Source: Circinella minor
Lineage: Eukaryota > Mucoromycota > Mucoromycetes > Mucorales > Lichtheimiaceae
Direction: 5' to 3'
NCBI GenBank assembly: GCA_016758965.1
Contig: JAEPRB010000180.1
Location: forward strand, 1-64,000
DNA length: 64,000 nucleotides
Shown: positions 22,675 to 34,714 of the stretch, piece by piece
Position numbering within the stretch: the first letter of the stretch is position 1
Layout: each line of letters starts with the position of its first letter
Position numbers and translations under genes: made by a program
The notes under the pieces: generated by a model
The model's input: the letters and a program-made list of their open reading frames with translations, nothing else
What the model was told of the DNA's origin: nothing
Database searches by the model: none

Positions 22675-24219
22675 TTATATATATATATATATATGCATAA
22701 AAAACCCCAATTCGTTCAACATATTACGTACAGGTATTCTTGCTTTGTCAATATCACATTGATAGGTAATATTATTTTTTGTACTTGATATCATCATCTT
22801 GGAAGTAAGCGGGGTTTGTTGTTGTAAATGGATTCGTAGATCAATACAACTATCCCACATTTGTAATATTGATTTATTACTTGAAAATTCATCTGATGAT
22901 TGTGCTGTACGAACCATCTATTATATATATATATATCTAAGTTAACATAAATTTAAGAGAATGGTTCTTTCTTGGGAATAGAAGGGGAATGGGAAAGGGG
23001 GGAGTAAGTTTTATTAGGAGTTTTTTTTTTTTTTGCATAATAATAATAAAAAGAGAGGTGAGGTGAGGGGGAAAGGATCTACATTTTGTTTTCTTTTACC
23101 AAAATAGATAATGATAATTTTCGTACAGATGCCATGGTACATAACATATCCGATACTATACTTTATCCCATTAGAACTTGGATCCAAATCGATTTATAAT
23201 ATAAATATATAATAAATTACCTTTTGTAGTTGTAACATTATCCCATTCTGTTGTCATTAAATTAATGAGTCCATTAATTACAATTAATATAGAAGAAGAT
23301 GGGGTGTTGCTATGGTGAGTAGTTATATGTAACGCACTGATTTGTTCAAGGAGTTGATGTAGTTCAGTTGCAGTAAAAGCTTCATAACAGTGAAATCTAG
23401 TCATTATCTATTAATAAAGGATCAAATGTAATAAAATTATTTATTTTATTCTACATGATGGCATTGATAAAATATAATATTCTAATCCTCAAATTCATTA
23501 GAACCCATGATATATACAAACCTGTTCATTTTGATCACCTAAATCTCTTGGTTCAAAAGTACCTGATGCATCAATATGATGGACTGTTGCATTTAAATTA
23601 TCATTTAAAAAAGTTTTCATTGTTTTTAAAACAAACTAAAATAGATGTATGTTTCTATTTTTTTAGTCCATAGATAACACAGATAACATAGGTAATATAT
23701 GTATATATTTTTATTTTTATTTTATTTTTTACCTTGGATTTTTCAACACATCCATATATTTCAATAATTTGACCAAATTCATAACCTCCATATAATACAT
23801 CATTTAATATTGAATATCCAGTAGAAAATTTAATTCCATTTTGAAATTTTGTTTCTTTAAAAGTCATTGTCATATGAATAACGGTTTGTTGAAGTGCTCG
23901 AAGTAGCTTATATAAACACTAGATTTAGTTTTTTTTTTTTTTTTCTTTATATAAAAGATTTTTTTTTTACCTGACTGGAAATACCCGTTTTATGACTTAA
24001 TGAATGAAGATCTGTTATTTTTAATAACGCAATGTCTATTACGAAAAAAAAAAGAAAGAGAGAGACATGAGGGAAGGGGGCGTTTTGAAAACATGTCAAA
24101 ACGTTTTTTGAATATATAATAATAATAATACCAGTAGTAATTCCTTCTGTTGCAAGTGGACCAAGTAATTTAGAAAAAGAATTCACATTGTGAGAGAATA
24201 ATACTTTTAGTTTTCTCAT
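22675..24219 (-). CDS. RAD51D-like recombinase paralogue, degenerate Walker motifs
   Basis: Seven exons: 24132-24219, 23971-24035, 23733-23918, 23522-23635, 23221-23407, 23100-23155, 22675-22917; 312 residues (human RAD51D is 328). The N-terminal helix-hairpin-helix-like domain (LLGPLATEGITT, DIALLKITDLHSLSHKTGIS) argues for RAD51D rather than XRCC2, which lacks one. The RecA-type core follows: FSTGYSILNDVLYGGYEFGQ, IIEIYG, then HHIDASGTFEPRDL, FHCYEAFTATELHQLLEQI and ILIVINGLINLM. The Walker A position reads G107-CVEK-S112-K113-F114, keeping Lys but losing the second Gly and the Ser/Thr. The Walker B Asp is Asn (N196). So ATP binding or hydrolysis looks impaired. RAD51 paralogues act in complexes that help RAD51 filaments form during homologous recombination. 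It shares a 397-base promoter region with the SR protein. Confidence 0.7.
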
Positions 24220-24616
24220 TTGCGCAGTTGTTTATTTAAAGAAAAAAGAGTAAATATTATGCGGAGTGAACGTGGAACTAATATGAATCATTTTATATTT
24301 TTTAATCCAAACTTTTTTTTTTTTTTTACTATAATAATAATAATAATAATAAAGATAAAATATTTTAATAGTAAAATTATTTAATAGTAAAAGGTAGAGA
24401 AAATAAAAAAAATCACTAGTAATCCATCTTACAAAAAAAAAAAAAATCAAGGTGGCTTGAACTTTTTTTTTAAAGTTTGTTCTCTTTCTGTAATAACACT
24501 TTCCTTCTCCTACCCAAAAACCTCACTCCCCCTCCTCCTCCCCCCCCTTTTTTTTCCCTTTTCTTTTCTTTCCAAACTTTTTTTTTTTTTACGTGATAAA
24601 AAAAAAAAAAGAAATT
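24220..24616. promoter_or_regulatory. Divergent promoter region, RAD51D-like / SR protein
   Basis: 397 bases between two divergent ATGs. It contains an (AAT)n stretch, long T and A runs, and a pyrimidine tract (CTCACTCCCCCTCCTCCTCC, 24520-24550) just upstream of the SR gene. No specific factor site recognised. Confidence 0.5.
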
Positions 24617-26315
24617 ATGGATCGACGTTCAGCATCACCATCTACCAATACTAAAAATGGAAGTGGATCTCCACCTCCACCTCCACCACCTATGGCACCT
24701 CCACCAAGTCAACAAGTTTCAGAACCATCATCAGAAGTGGGAACAAGTTCCTATCCACCAGCACAAACAAGTACATCGGTAGATTATGAAAGAACATCAT
24801 CGTCTTATCGTGAACGTTCTATTTCTCCACGACGACGTCATTCACGATCTCCTTCTCCATCGACTGCGCCTAGACGTGGAAGTAACGGAAATAATGATGA
24901 TAGATATTATAATCGTCATCGTGATTATTATTATGAAAGTAATAGTAGTAGACGATCACGTTCAAGATCACCACCACCTCAAGGTGGAGGTAGACCACGA
25001 TCGTCACGTTCACCACCACCTCCCCCTCCACCCCCTGGAAATTATTCTCGTGAACGTTATTCTTCTTCTCGTTATGATAGATATAATGATAGAGATCGTG
25101 ATAATAGATATAATGATCGTGGTTATCATGGTCATGGTCATCATCATCATCATCGTAGTAGTCGTTATTATTCTTCACGTGGTCCACCTCCTCGTCCACC
25201 GCGTAGATCTCATCAAAAGAATCCTGTTGATCGGTATATATATAAATATTCATTTTATTTTTCATTTTATTTTTTAGAAAAAAATAAGAAAATTAAATTT
25301 ATTAACTTATATATATATATAGTGGTTCTGAAAATGATCGTAAGGAATCATCTACTTTGTTTGTTGGTAATTTACCTTATGTCTTTCGTGAATGGAATGT
25401 AAGTTTTCACTCTTTTTATCAACAACATAAAAAAAAAAAAAGAAAAAAAAAAGATATTTATTTCCATTTTTTTTTATTTTTTTATAGGTTGCAAATATGT
25501 TTGAAAGATATGGTAGACTTGTCAAGGTTACTGTTCCAATTGATACCATGACCAACAAGAACAGAGGGTAAAAATTGTTTTTTTTTCTTTTCTTAATATA
25601 TATATATATATATATATATACAAAGTAAGGATGGTTACTTATTTCATTTTCTATAGATTTGCTTTTGTGGAATTTGAAGATCGTCGTGATGCTGAAGATG
25701 CTTATGACAAATATCATGGATTTAGTGTTGAAGGACGAAGATTAAAGGTGGATTGGGATATTGGATTATCAAAAAAAGATGAACATCGTGGTGGTAGTAG
25801 TAGTAACAGTAGTCATCATCATGGTAGTAGTCGACGTGATGAAAGAGGGAGTGATAGATATCCACCACGTCATCATCATGATCATCATCATCATCGTCAT
25901 CATCATCGTGAACAATATCGTCCTTCTTCATCATCATCTCCACCTCCACCTCCACCTCCACCTCCACCATTACCTCATCATCATCATGATCAATCTCATC
26001 ATCATGGTGATCATGATATGGTACCTCCACCACCTCCACCAAGACGTGGTTCTCCATCTCCTTCACTTGAAAGGTAAAAAAAAAAAATCAAAAAAAAAAT
26101 CTTTTCCTTTCCTAATAACTAATGTAAACATTTATTTTTATATAGATCTTCAACACGTGATGAATTTTGTAAGTATTTAAATGCGTGATGGGGTGGGGGA
26201 GAAGAAGGGAAAAAAAAAGAAGATTTTAACTTATATAAATAAATAAATAGATGGACGCGATAATTCACCTCCAATGGAATCACGAAGTTATCAACGTGAT
26301 TCGTATCGTCGATAA
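24617..26315 (+). CDS. SR-type splicing protein with one RRM
   Basis: Exons 24617-25233, 25323-25398, 25488-25567, 25657-26073, 26146-26168 (23 nt) and 26251-26315 give 425 residues. I use the ATG at 24617; an upstream in-frame GTG is not a likely start. The N-terminal 200 residues are rich in Pro runs, Arg-Ser dipeptides (SRRSRSRSPPP) and Asp-Arg/Tyr. The RRM spans about residues 215-300, with RNP2 LFVGNLP, RNP1 RGFAFVEFE, and the end VEGRRLKVDWDIGLSKK. The C-terminus has His and Pro runs and ends SYQRDSYRR. An RS-RRM-RS layout is like Tra2/Srp-type pre-mRNA splicing regulators acting in the nucleus. Exact orthology is not settled. Confidence 0.85.
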
Positions 26316-26367
26316 AAAAAAAAAATATTTTTTCTACCCTTTTTCTTTTTTACTCAATCATCATCAT

Positions 26368-26401
<34 letters not shown>

Positions 26402-27174
26402 TTTGTACTTGGAGATATTTTTTTTTTCTTTTTAGAAACAAAACAACACAAGATACGCGATTGATTACGATAAACAAAAAAAAAAACACAGACACACACA
26501 AGTAAAAAAGAGAGAAAAACTACGAATATATCAAATGGATTATACAATTATTATTACTATAAAAAAAAGAAACCCAAAACCCAAAGAGAAATGTGGATAT
26601 TTTTGTTTTGAATTGATGCGAAAAATTTGGAATTTTTTTTTTTTTTTAATTCGGGTGGAAAAATGGATATATATTTATAATGAATGATTTTGGATTATTT
26701 TGGAATGAATTGAAACAAGATGATGGATGATGATATTTTGCTTTTATTTGTTTTTATTTCTATTACCTTTATAACGGATATGATATGATATGCAGATATT
26801 AGATTAAAAAGAAAGAAAATAAGATCATAGGGGGATTTCTTTTTTAATTAAAAAAAAAGTAGGTAGGTAAAAATAATGAATTAGAATGGTTTGTTTTTTT
26901 TTTATTTTCAATAGTTTATGTGAATAAGTATGAATAGTCTCCTCCCCCTCCCCCAGTCCCTTCTTTGATAATATATTTCTATTTACTGACTAAATTTTTT
27001 CATAAATATAATTATTGAATGAAACATTTATGACGAGTATGAAATGGTACCTTTAAAAATCTTTGTTCTTTGAAAGGGATAAAAAAAAACTTTTGTTTTG
27101 CATAATCTTTTTAAATCTCACCTACCTAAAAATTATTGGGGGGGGGCTGTCTTTTTCTTTTTTTAAATATTATC
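26316..27174. other. Intergenic between SR protein and MAD2
   Basis: Includes a 29-base A run near 26371 and other homopolymers just after the SR stop, then AT-rich sequence with a G7 run near 27138. No gene seen. Confidence 0.5.
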
Positions 27175-28095
27175 ATGGAGACTACACTTGATGGATCAAG
27201 TTTGATTGTAGTTGAATTCTTTGGTAATTATTTTGTTTAATTTATTTAATTTAGAATAAAATATATATGTGATCAACTTATCAAGTCAAAAAATAAAAAA
27301 TAAAAATAGAATATTGTGTTAATAGGTAAATAATAACATTGAATAAAACGCGTTTTTTAAAAAAGATAATTCTCACACATTTGGTTTTAATTTAAAAAGC
27401 ATTTTATTTCAACGTGGTATTTATCCACGTCATGACTTTGAAGTTCAACGAAAATATGGAATGCCACTTCTTGTAACAAATAATGACGATTTAAAAGCTT
27501 ATGTTGATCAAATCATGAAACAAGTTCGAGGTAAATATTATTTATATAACAAGAAAAGAATAGTTTAATTAATTAATAAATATTTTTTTTTTAAAAAAAA
27601 AAAGTGTGGTTATATAAGGGCAAACTTAGTAAATTAATTGTAGTGATAAAATCAAGAGAGAATGGAGATATTTTAGAACGATGGCAATTTAATATTGATA
27701 CTCAAAAAGAAGAAGAAGAAGAACAACAACAAAGATTTGATTATGATAGAGAATTAACAGAGGATACCAAAGCACAAATTCGTGCTATTATGCGACAAAT
27801 ATTGGCTAGTGTGACAGTATTACCAGAATTAGATCCAGATGATGGTAAAAAAAATAATTATTAATTTATTACTTTGAATTAATTACTTATTTTATCTTTT
27901 TTTTTTTTTTTTATAGTGACATTTGTTATACTTGTTCATACAGATCAAGATGTTGATGTACCTACAACTTGGGGAGATTCAGATCCAAAATTAATTAAAG
28001 GTGGAGGTGAACATGTTCGTTTAAAACCTTTATCAACATCGAAACATAAAATTACACCTTTTGTTGCATATCGAATGGAAGAGGATGATTATTAA
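27175..28095 (+). CDS. MAD2: Spindle checkpoint protein MAD2 (HORMA), with 16-nt microexon
   Basis: Exons 27175-27223, 27310-27325 (16 nt), 27400-27530, 27605-27844 and 27917-28095 give 204 residues (human MAD2L1 205). The HORMA domain covers the whole protein: SLIVVEFFEYCVNSILFQRG, YPRHDFEVQRKYGMPLLVT, VWLYKGKLSKLIVVI, ILERWQFNI and AQIRAIMRQILASVTVLPEL, with the C-terminal safety-belt region VRLKPLSTSKHKITPFVAYR. The 16-nt exon encodes EYCVNS, which is conserved in the family and cannot be supplied otherwise in frame. MAD2 binds CDC20 and MAD1 at unattached kinetochores and delays anaphase. The N-terminus is short (about 11 residues before the conserved block), so a further upstream start cannot be ruled out. 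Tail to tail with VPS4. Confidence 0.92.
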
Positions 28096-28436
28096 TTCAC
28101 TTTGTTATACACACAACCATTGAAATAACTTGTATATCTTTGGATTTTTTTTTTTTTTGTTTTGTTTTGTTTTGTTGTTGTTTTCAAATACACGAAATAC
28201 ACGAAATACAAAAGAAAGGATTAAAGAAAAGTAAATGAAAAAAAAAAAAAAAGCAATTTGTGTTTGTGTATGTATGTATGAAATGGTATTTTTAATAACG
28301 TAAAAGAAGAAGAAGAAAAAAAAAACAATCTATTTTTTGTTTCGAGTTGTTTTAAAGATAGATATTTGTTTAGAGAGTTGAAGATTGGGGCGAGGGGTGG
28401 GGGGGGGAATAATAATGTATATATTTCTTTCTTTCT
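28096..28436. other. Tail-to-tail spacer, MAD2 / VPS4
   Basis: 341 bases carrying both 3' ends; (TTTTG)n near 28155, A and G runs. No gene. Confidence 0.5.
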
Positions 28437-30308
28437 TTAACCTTCTTGACCAAAATCATTTGTAAATTTAATATGTTGTTGAATATCTTCTGTATTCACA
28501 GTTGGACGTGAATTTTGTACAGCTTTTAAGAAATCTTGTACTGTAAGATCAGGTTCTTGTAATTGTTCAGCTTCAATATCAACCCATGTCATTTCTTGTG
28601 CATCTGGATCACCCGGTGAACATGGTGTTAAATATCGTTTCGTTACACTTGAATCTTCACGTCCAGGTCCTTCTACCCATTTAAAATGAGTTGCACTTTG
28701 AACTTTTCGAATAGGTTGCATTAATGCATCTCGAACAATAATAGCAATATCAGAACCTGAATATCTACATGGAAATGATATTAGCTTTTTCATATATATA
28801 TATATAAAGGTAAAAAAAAAAAAAAATACTATATATAATTTTACCCTTCAGTAAGTTCAGAAAGATGTTTATAATCAGCTGATGTCAAATTACATGGAGT
28901 TGTTCCTACATTTAATTGGAACATAGTAGCCCGAGCGTGAGGATCTGGAAGTGGAATATAAATACGTTTTTCAAATCTGGAAATAATAAAAAAGAATTTA
29001 GTCTTCTTATAAAATAATAACCTTCTTAATATTTTTTTTTTTTTTTTTACCTTCTTCGAATGGCTAAATCCAATTGCCATGGAATATTCGTAGCACCAAG
29101 TACCAAAACTCCATCCATATCATTACCAACACCATTCATTTGAACAAGAAATTCAGTCTTGATACGTCGAGCTGCTTCTGATTCACCTTCACCACGTGAT
29201 CCACAAAGAGAATCCACTTCATCAATAAAGATAATGGCTGGTTTATTTTCACGAGCCATTTGAAATAATTGTTTCACTAAACGTTCACTTTCACCAAGCC
29301 ATTTAGAAACCAAATCAGAAGAAGATACTGAAAAAAAGGTTGAATTCGCTTCTGTTGCTACAGCTTTAGCTAAAAAGGATTTACCCGTACCAGGAGGGCC
29401 ATATAACAAAATACCTCTCCAAGGTTTTCGTTTCCCAGTGAAAAAATGTGGAAATTTAATGGGTAAAATAACAGCTTCTTTAATAGCTTCTTTCGCTCCT
29501 TCTAATCCTGCAACATCTTCCCAACGTACATCTGGTTTTTCAGTTAATATAACACCTGTTAAACTAGCTCGCATTTTTTTCATTTCTGGATCATCATCAT
29601 CTTCGTCAACACCTTCTCCTTTTTTCCTAATCAATGATTGAAAAAAAAAAAAAAATTAGGTGGAGTTAAAAAAAGAAGAGTAAATGATACACATCAATGT
29701 TTTCATATCTTACTTTTTCACATTTTTACTTGCACCATTCGTTCCAACAACTTCTTGTTGTTTCTTTTCTTCTTGTCCATTTAAAAATTCTTTAAGGACT
29801 TCGGCTCGATCCAAATATTCTACAAATCGTTTTCGGATAGAATCCTTTAAACGATCATTTTTTTCATCTTGTATAAAAAAAAAAAAAAGAAGATAGTTTC
29901 TGATGGTATGAATTTCTTATCGCTGGAAAACCAAGCCAATATATATATATATATATATAAAAGTTGGATAAACGAATCTTATTCTCGAATAGACTTACAT
30001 TTTATGGCTGTCATAAAATAATCCAGTGAGTTTTGATAATAACCATAAGCTTCTTTATAGTTGCCTTTGTTATCTTCGTCTGTCGCCTTTTTGACGATTT
30101 CAATCGCTTTCTATAGAATACAATGTTAAAAATAATAACCAAGAAAGAAACCCCCACAACAACAACCATTAGAAATACATTATACAATTGTATACATTTG
30201 AGAATTGAATGCCATTTAAAAACTTTATCTAATATCCAATGACCATATATATCTATATATATTAAACACCGTAATAATACTTACTTGAAGAAACTCGGAA
30301 TTGGACAT
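28437..30308 (-). CDS. VPS4: ESCRT AAA ATPase VPS4
   Basis: Exons 30285-30308, 29999-30110, 29714-29867, 29051-29626, 28845-28976 and 28437-28764 give 441 residues (animal VPS4B 444). An N-terminal MIT domain (residues 1-75, [20 protein letters not shown]) binds ESCRT-III tails. The AAA cassette follows: [20 protein letters not shown], Walker A GPPGTGKS (K179), pore loop SKWLGESE, Walker [11 protein letters not shown] (D232, E233), sensor region [14 protein letters not shown], arginine fingers [15 protein letters not shown]. The C-terminal beta domain and helix ([20 protein letters not shown]) are present. It disassembles ESCRT-III at endosomes and other membranes. All catalytic residues are intact. 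Confidence 0.95.
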
Positions 30309-31220
30309 TAAATAGAATTAAAAGAAAAAACGTAAAAGGAATATAAAATGAAATCAAAGTTCTTTTTTCAAGACAGTAATTGCTTAAGCATTAAAATGCG
30401 TTTAATATAAAGAAAAAAAATAATTAATAATAAAAATAAAAACACCAATAATAGAAGAAGAAAAGCTTTGCTTTCTTGGCGTTTTTTTTTTTTTTTTTTA
30501 AAAAAAAAGGTGGTTTGGAAAAGAGAAGTAAAACTCACACACACATAAACCCAACCCAACCGAACCCCCACCCCCTTTTTTTTTTTTTTTTTACTCTTTG
30601 CCTCGGAGAAAGTAAAAGTTGGAGCATAAATAATAAATCTGCCCAGATTTTTTTTTTTGCTTGGATAGGTAGTTTCACTTCCAACTCTGTTATCATATAT
30701 ATATATATATATATATATATTCATATAGAATAATGTCTAAAATGAACATTTATATTACTTTAATAATAAATGATATATATACTAAGAATAATTCAGATTT
30801 GAATAAAAACAATGTACAAAAAGTTGTCAAGACTATTTAGTAACATAGCAACCAAAACATCTGTACAAAATTACGGGATATATAATAACTACAGTATTGT
30901 TTATTTGGAAAAAAAAAATTACAAAACTGCATATCACACTTTTTTTTTTCTCTGTTGAATAATAATTTTTTTTTTCTTTTATACTTTCTATAATGTTAAT
31001 AAGTAGTATAAATTAAATATCTATGTACACATAAATTACGTGGTTGATGGTGTGAGTGGAAATGAAAATGAGGTGATGATAATGATAATAATAATGACGG
31101 ATGATGATTATATTTTTTGAAAGGGAGTTATTATTAAGGTTTTTTTTAATAAAGATGAGGGTTTGCGGAGGGAGGGGGGGATAAAGGGTGTATATAATGA
31201 TTTAATAGTTTACATGAAAG
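30309..31220. other. Intergenic between VPS4 and PPR gene
   Basis: VPS4 promoter side (30309-30600, with A and T runs and a GGCGTTTTT context) and the 3' flank of the PPR gene. (TA)n at 30692-30720. No gene seen. Confidence 0.5.
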
Positions 31221-34200
31221 TTATTTGTTTTCAAGAGTACCAAGAACGATATCATAAATTTGTCGATCTGTTAAACCATCTACATTGATATCCAACATGT
31301 CAGCTAAAGCACGATAAGTTTGATTATAAAGTTGTCGTTTTGGATCGTCATTGCTTGTCAAATTATCCGTACTACGTATCGATTGTGGTACATGTTCTTG
31401 ATGTTCATTAAGATATGTCAACGTCATCTTAACTGCCTTCTTTATATCACCGGATTGAGAAAGTGATGTTAGGTATCGATTCCAATTATGTTCATCAAAT
31501 GGAAATTGTTCTTCGGTTAACTTGTCCCATAATTGATTTACATCGTCAAAGCGTTCTTGTTGTGACAAGGTGTCAATATAGATAGAAACTGCATAAGGAG
31601 AGATCGCATGAGACTCTTGTTGAACTTGTACTTGGGATGGTGAAAATACTGAAAATTCTACAGGTAATGTATCGTCTTTAGCAAATAATAAATCATAATT
31701 ATCCTTGATGGCTGCTGGTAATGGTATGTCGGCGCCAAGTTCAGGATCCAATTCATTCATAGGCACAGGATCAGCTTGGCGGGTACGTAAATGGTTCCAC
31801 AAATATTCTACAATATCCAATCGTTCTTCATGCTTATACATATTCATCAACGATATATACACATGGCCACTAACTTTGACACCCAAATCCATCATTCGAG
31901 CAAACGTTTCCTTGGCCTTTGTAAAATCCAATCGATCGGTATATAAATTAATTAATGGGTCAAAAAGATGAGGTGGAAGCTTGGTAGGAGGTGGAAGTAA
32001 TTCTTGGCGTTCTTTCAACATTTGATCCATTAATTTCGGTAAAGAATGAGAATATATTTGAGCAGAGGTTACTCTACTTGCATCTGCCAATAAATCTTGA
32101 TTGACTTCTTTTTCTGGCTTGTAATTTTCATAGTGATCCACAACGTTGCTTAAAATAGTTTCAGCTAATTCCACATCTCCTATACTTCCACATGTTGCTA
32201 ACAATAAACTATGTGTTATATAATTGGGATCAATGTCCGCTTGTTTCATACGATCATAAACACGGAACCCTTCTTCATAAAGTTCGGATTCAAAATAACT
32301 TTGCATTAAAATGGTCCAACTAATCACACGAGGTCTAAGATTGTTTTTCTTCATTGTTATCATAAGTGATTCAACAGCTTGAGGTTCTCTTCGTCGTGAA
32401 AAATAATACATTAAAATACCATAGGTATATTCATTCATGCCCACATGGGATTCCACCATGTCTCGATAAGTTTCCAACACCATATCCATTTCATTCTTTT
32501 TCATATAGCCGTACATCAAAACGTTGAAAGTTTGGGTATTGAGTCGATATTTCGATTTCATCTTTTGGAATATCCTTTCCGCGCCTCGAATGTCACCTGC
32601 CTTGGTATGTGCTTCCAAGAGTGCTGTATGTGTAAATACATTCATTCGTGTACTAATTTTCCCCATCATCTCTACTACTTTGTTGGCTGCAATAATATTG
32701 CCTTGATCAGCCAATAAACCGAGTAAAGGAGTAAATGTTCTTGGTTCGGGTTGGAGTTTGGATTCAATCATTAAATCTAGCAATTCGAATGCCCCTCTCA
32801 AATCATTGTCACGAACAAAAGATCGAATCATCAAATTGTAAGTGACTTGATTTGCCATTGTACTCTGATTATGTTTACCACTCTTGGAAGAGGGTGTTTT
32901 TCGCATGGCATGTAAAACATCGAGAGCTGATTTTCTATCCCCGTGTTTGATAAAACATTCAATCAAAGAGGAATAAATGTATTCATTGGGTGTTAATTGT
33001 TGATTATCCACCAAATCGCGATACAACCGTCGCACCATATCAATATCACCCTTCTTGGCAAACATATCAATTAATGGACCAATAGTAGCAATATCAGGTT
33101 TCAATCCATAGTCTTGTAATTTTTGATACATTCGACTTGCACCTTCAATATCAGGTTCCGGCAATTTATGTGCATGAATATCAATGAGTGCATTAAATGT
33201 AACTAAGGTAGGTTCCACATTATCGATCCTTATCATTTCATCAAAAATTTCCATGGCTCGTTCCAAATTACCACTTCTTCCAACCTTGTGTATTAATGCA
33301 GTACCAACACGTACATCTCGTTGAATTTTTCTTTTCACCATCAAATCATTTACTTCAAGTGCATATTCTGCCCGACCCGCGCTGGCAAAATAAAGAACCA
33401 TTTCACAATACAAAGAAGGTTCCAAATCCATTGTTTTACCACCGACATTCATTCCCATCTCGTTCCAAAACCATGTCCATACCGATTCGACAACATCATA
33501 AGTAGTACCCGCACCACGTATATTTTCCATCAATAACCGTGTTGCCGCTGGACCTGGATGAATACCCATATCAATCATTTCTCCATAAATAGCCAATGAT
33601 TTTTCTGTCACATGGTTTAGACCCACCATATCTTTTTGCAGTTTATACATATCCAGCATTATATTAAAAGGTTTTTGGGCATCTTTTTCATCTAGGACTG
33701 CATCCAGTAATAATTTATCTTGTTCTTTTAAATCGAGAAAAACTTGCTCCATTTCTTCTAATTTACCATTCATTCCAAGAAGACGCATAATAACAAGTTT
33801 TTCTTTACGACCAATACGATAGCCTAATGTATCCATATCATCGACAAGTGTTAAAATATAGCTTAATACTTGTGTATGAGAAGTAGCATGTCGAAAAAGA
33901 CGTATCAGTTCTCGAAATTGATCGCGTGTCAAGTAGTGAAGCATATTACGTGACGTTAAATCGGTATAACATTCCCAAGCCAACTTTGGGTTGTTGACTT
34001 GGCGTAATGCTCGAAACATGATGTCAATTAATGAATGAGCAGTGGATGCTGATGATTGTTCAAGTGCTGCAGAAAGTATTATTTCGCGATCAATGGTTAT
34101 ATCTCCTGTTGATCGTTTATTACGTTGTTGTTGTTCCTGTTCTAATAATTTTGTTGGCGTTGTCCCAGTAACGCGTGAAGAATATTTTCGTTGTTGTTGT

Positions 34201-34714
34201 TGTTGTTGTTGTATAATTGGAAGTAACCGAGTATTATGGTCACACGATCGTCGTGGTGTTGTCGTTGATCGTGATAATGATTGTCCTTGGCGGCTTGTAT
34301 GTCCATGCCAACGCGTTATTGAAATCGCGTGTCGATTACTATGAGTATGGTGTGCTCGATAGTGTTGTTGTATTATCGTTGAAACACCATTGCGTGACGT
34401 TGTAGCATTTTGTTCAGCCAATCCTTCTATCCATAAGTTTTGACAAAACCTTGCAGCAAACCATGCATAGGATACACTTTCATGCTTTAATCGACCACTT
34501 TTCTAATATAATATCAAAAAAAAAAAAAATTATATTATATATAAATAAGTGAATAGTTCAAAAAACCAGGGGGGGGAGTAGAAGAGAATGTTGGGGGGGA
34601 CAGAGAGACAGAGAAAAAGAAAAATTCCATTCAATGAATACAAACTACATTTATATGTTTAAAAAAAATTACCTTGCAATGTTTGCACCTTCCTATAACA
34701 TTTGAAGCAAACAT
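31221..34714 (-). CDS. Pentatricopeptide repeat (PPR) protein, probably mitochondrial
   Basis: Exon 1 34673-34714 (14 codons, MFASNVIGRCKHCK) and exon 2 31221-34502 give 1107 residues. From about residue 200 the protein is a long array of 35-residue helical repeats with the PPR pattern, for example VTFNALIDIHAHKLPEPDIE, YIYSSLIECFIKHGDRKSAL, VTYNLMIRSFVRDNDLRGAF, FTHTALLEAHTKAGDIRGAE and QTFNVLMYGYMKKNEMDMVL. PPR proteins bind organellar RNA in a sequence-specific way; here the basic, Arg/Ser/His/Gln-rich N-terminus (residues 35-130) fits a mitochondrial presequence plus disordered linker. The specific RNA target or yeast counterpart (a Pet309/Cbp1-type translation or stability factor) cannot be told. 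The short exon 1 is needed to give an ATG; exon 2 alone has none near its start. Confidence 0.88.

Noticed and set aside
24786..26180. Out-of-frame and antisense frames of up to 163 codons across the SR-protein gene
   Set aside because: Their Val/Ile/His/Asp runs are shadows of the CGT/CAT/GAT-rich RS and His tracts of the real gene.
27371..27399. Alternative MAD2 exon using the acceptor before ATAATTCTCACACATTTGG
   Set aside because: It is in frame but gives DNSHTFGFNLKS with extra residues; the 16-nt microexon matches the family exactly.
31705..34405. Plus-strand frames of 60-100 codons inside the PPR gene
   Set aside because: Antisense shadows of a long, clearly conserved minus-strand coding exon.
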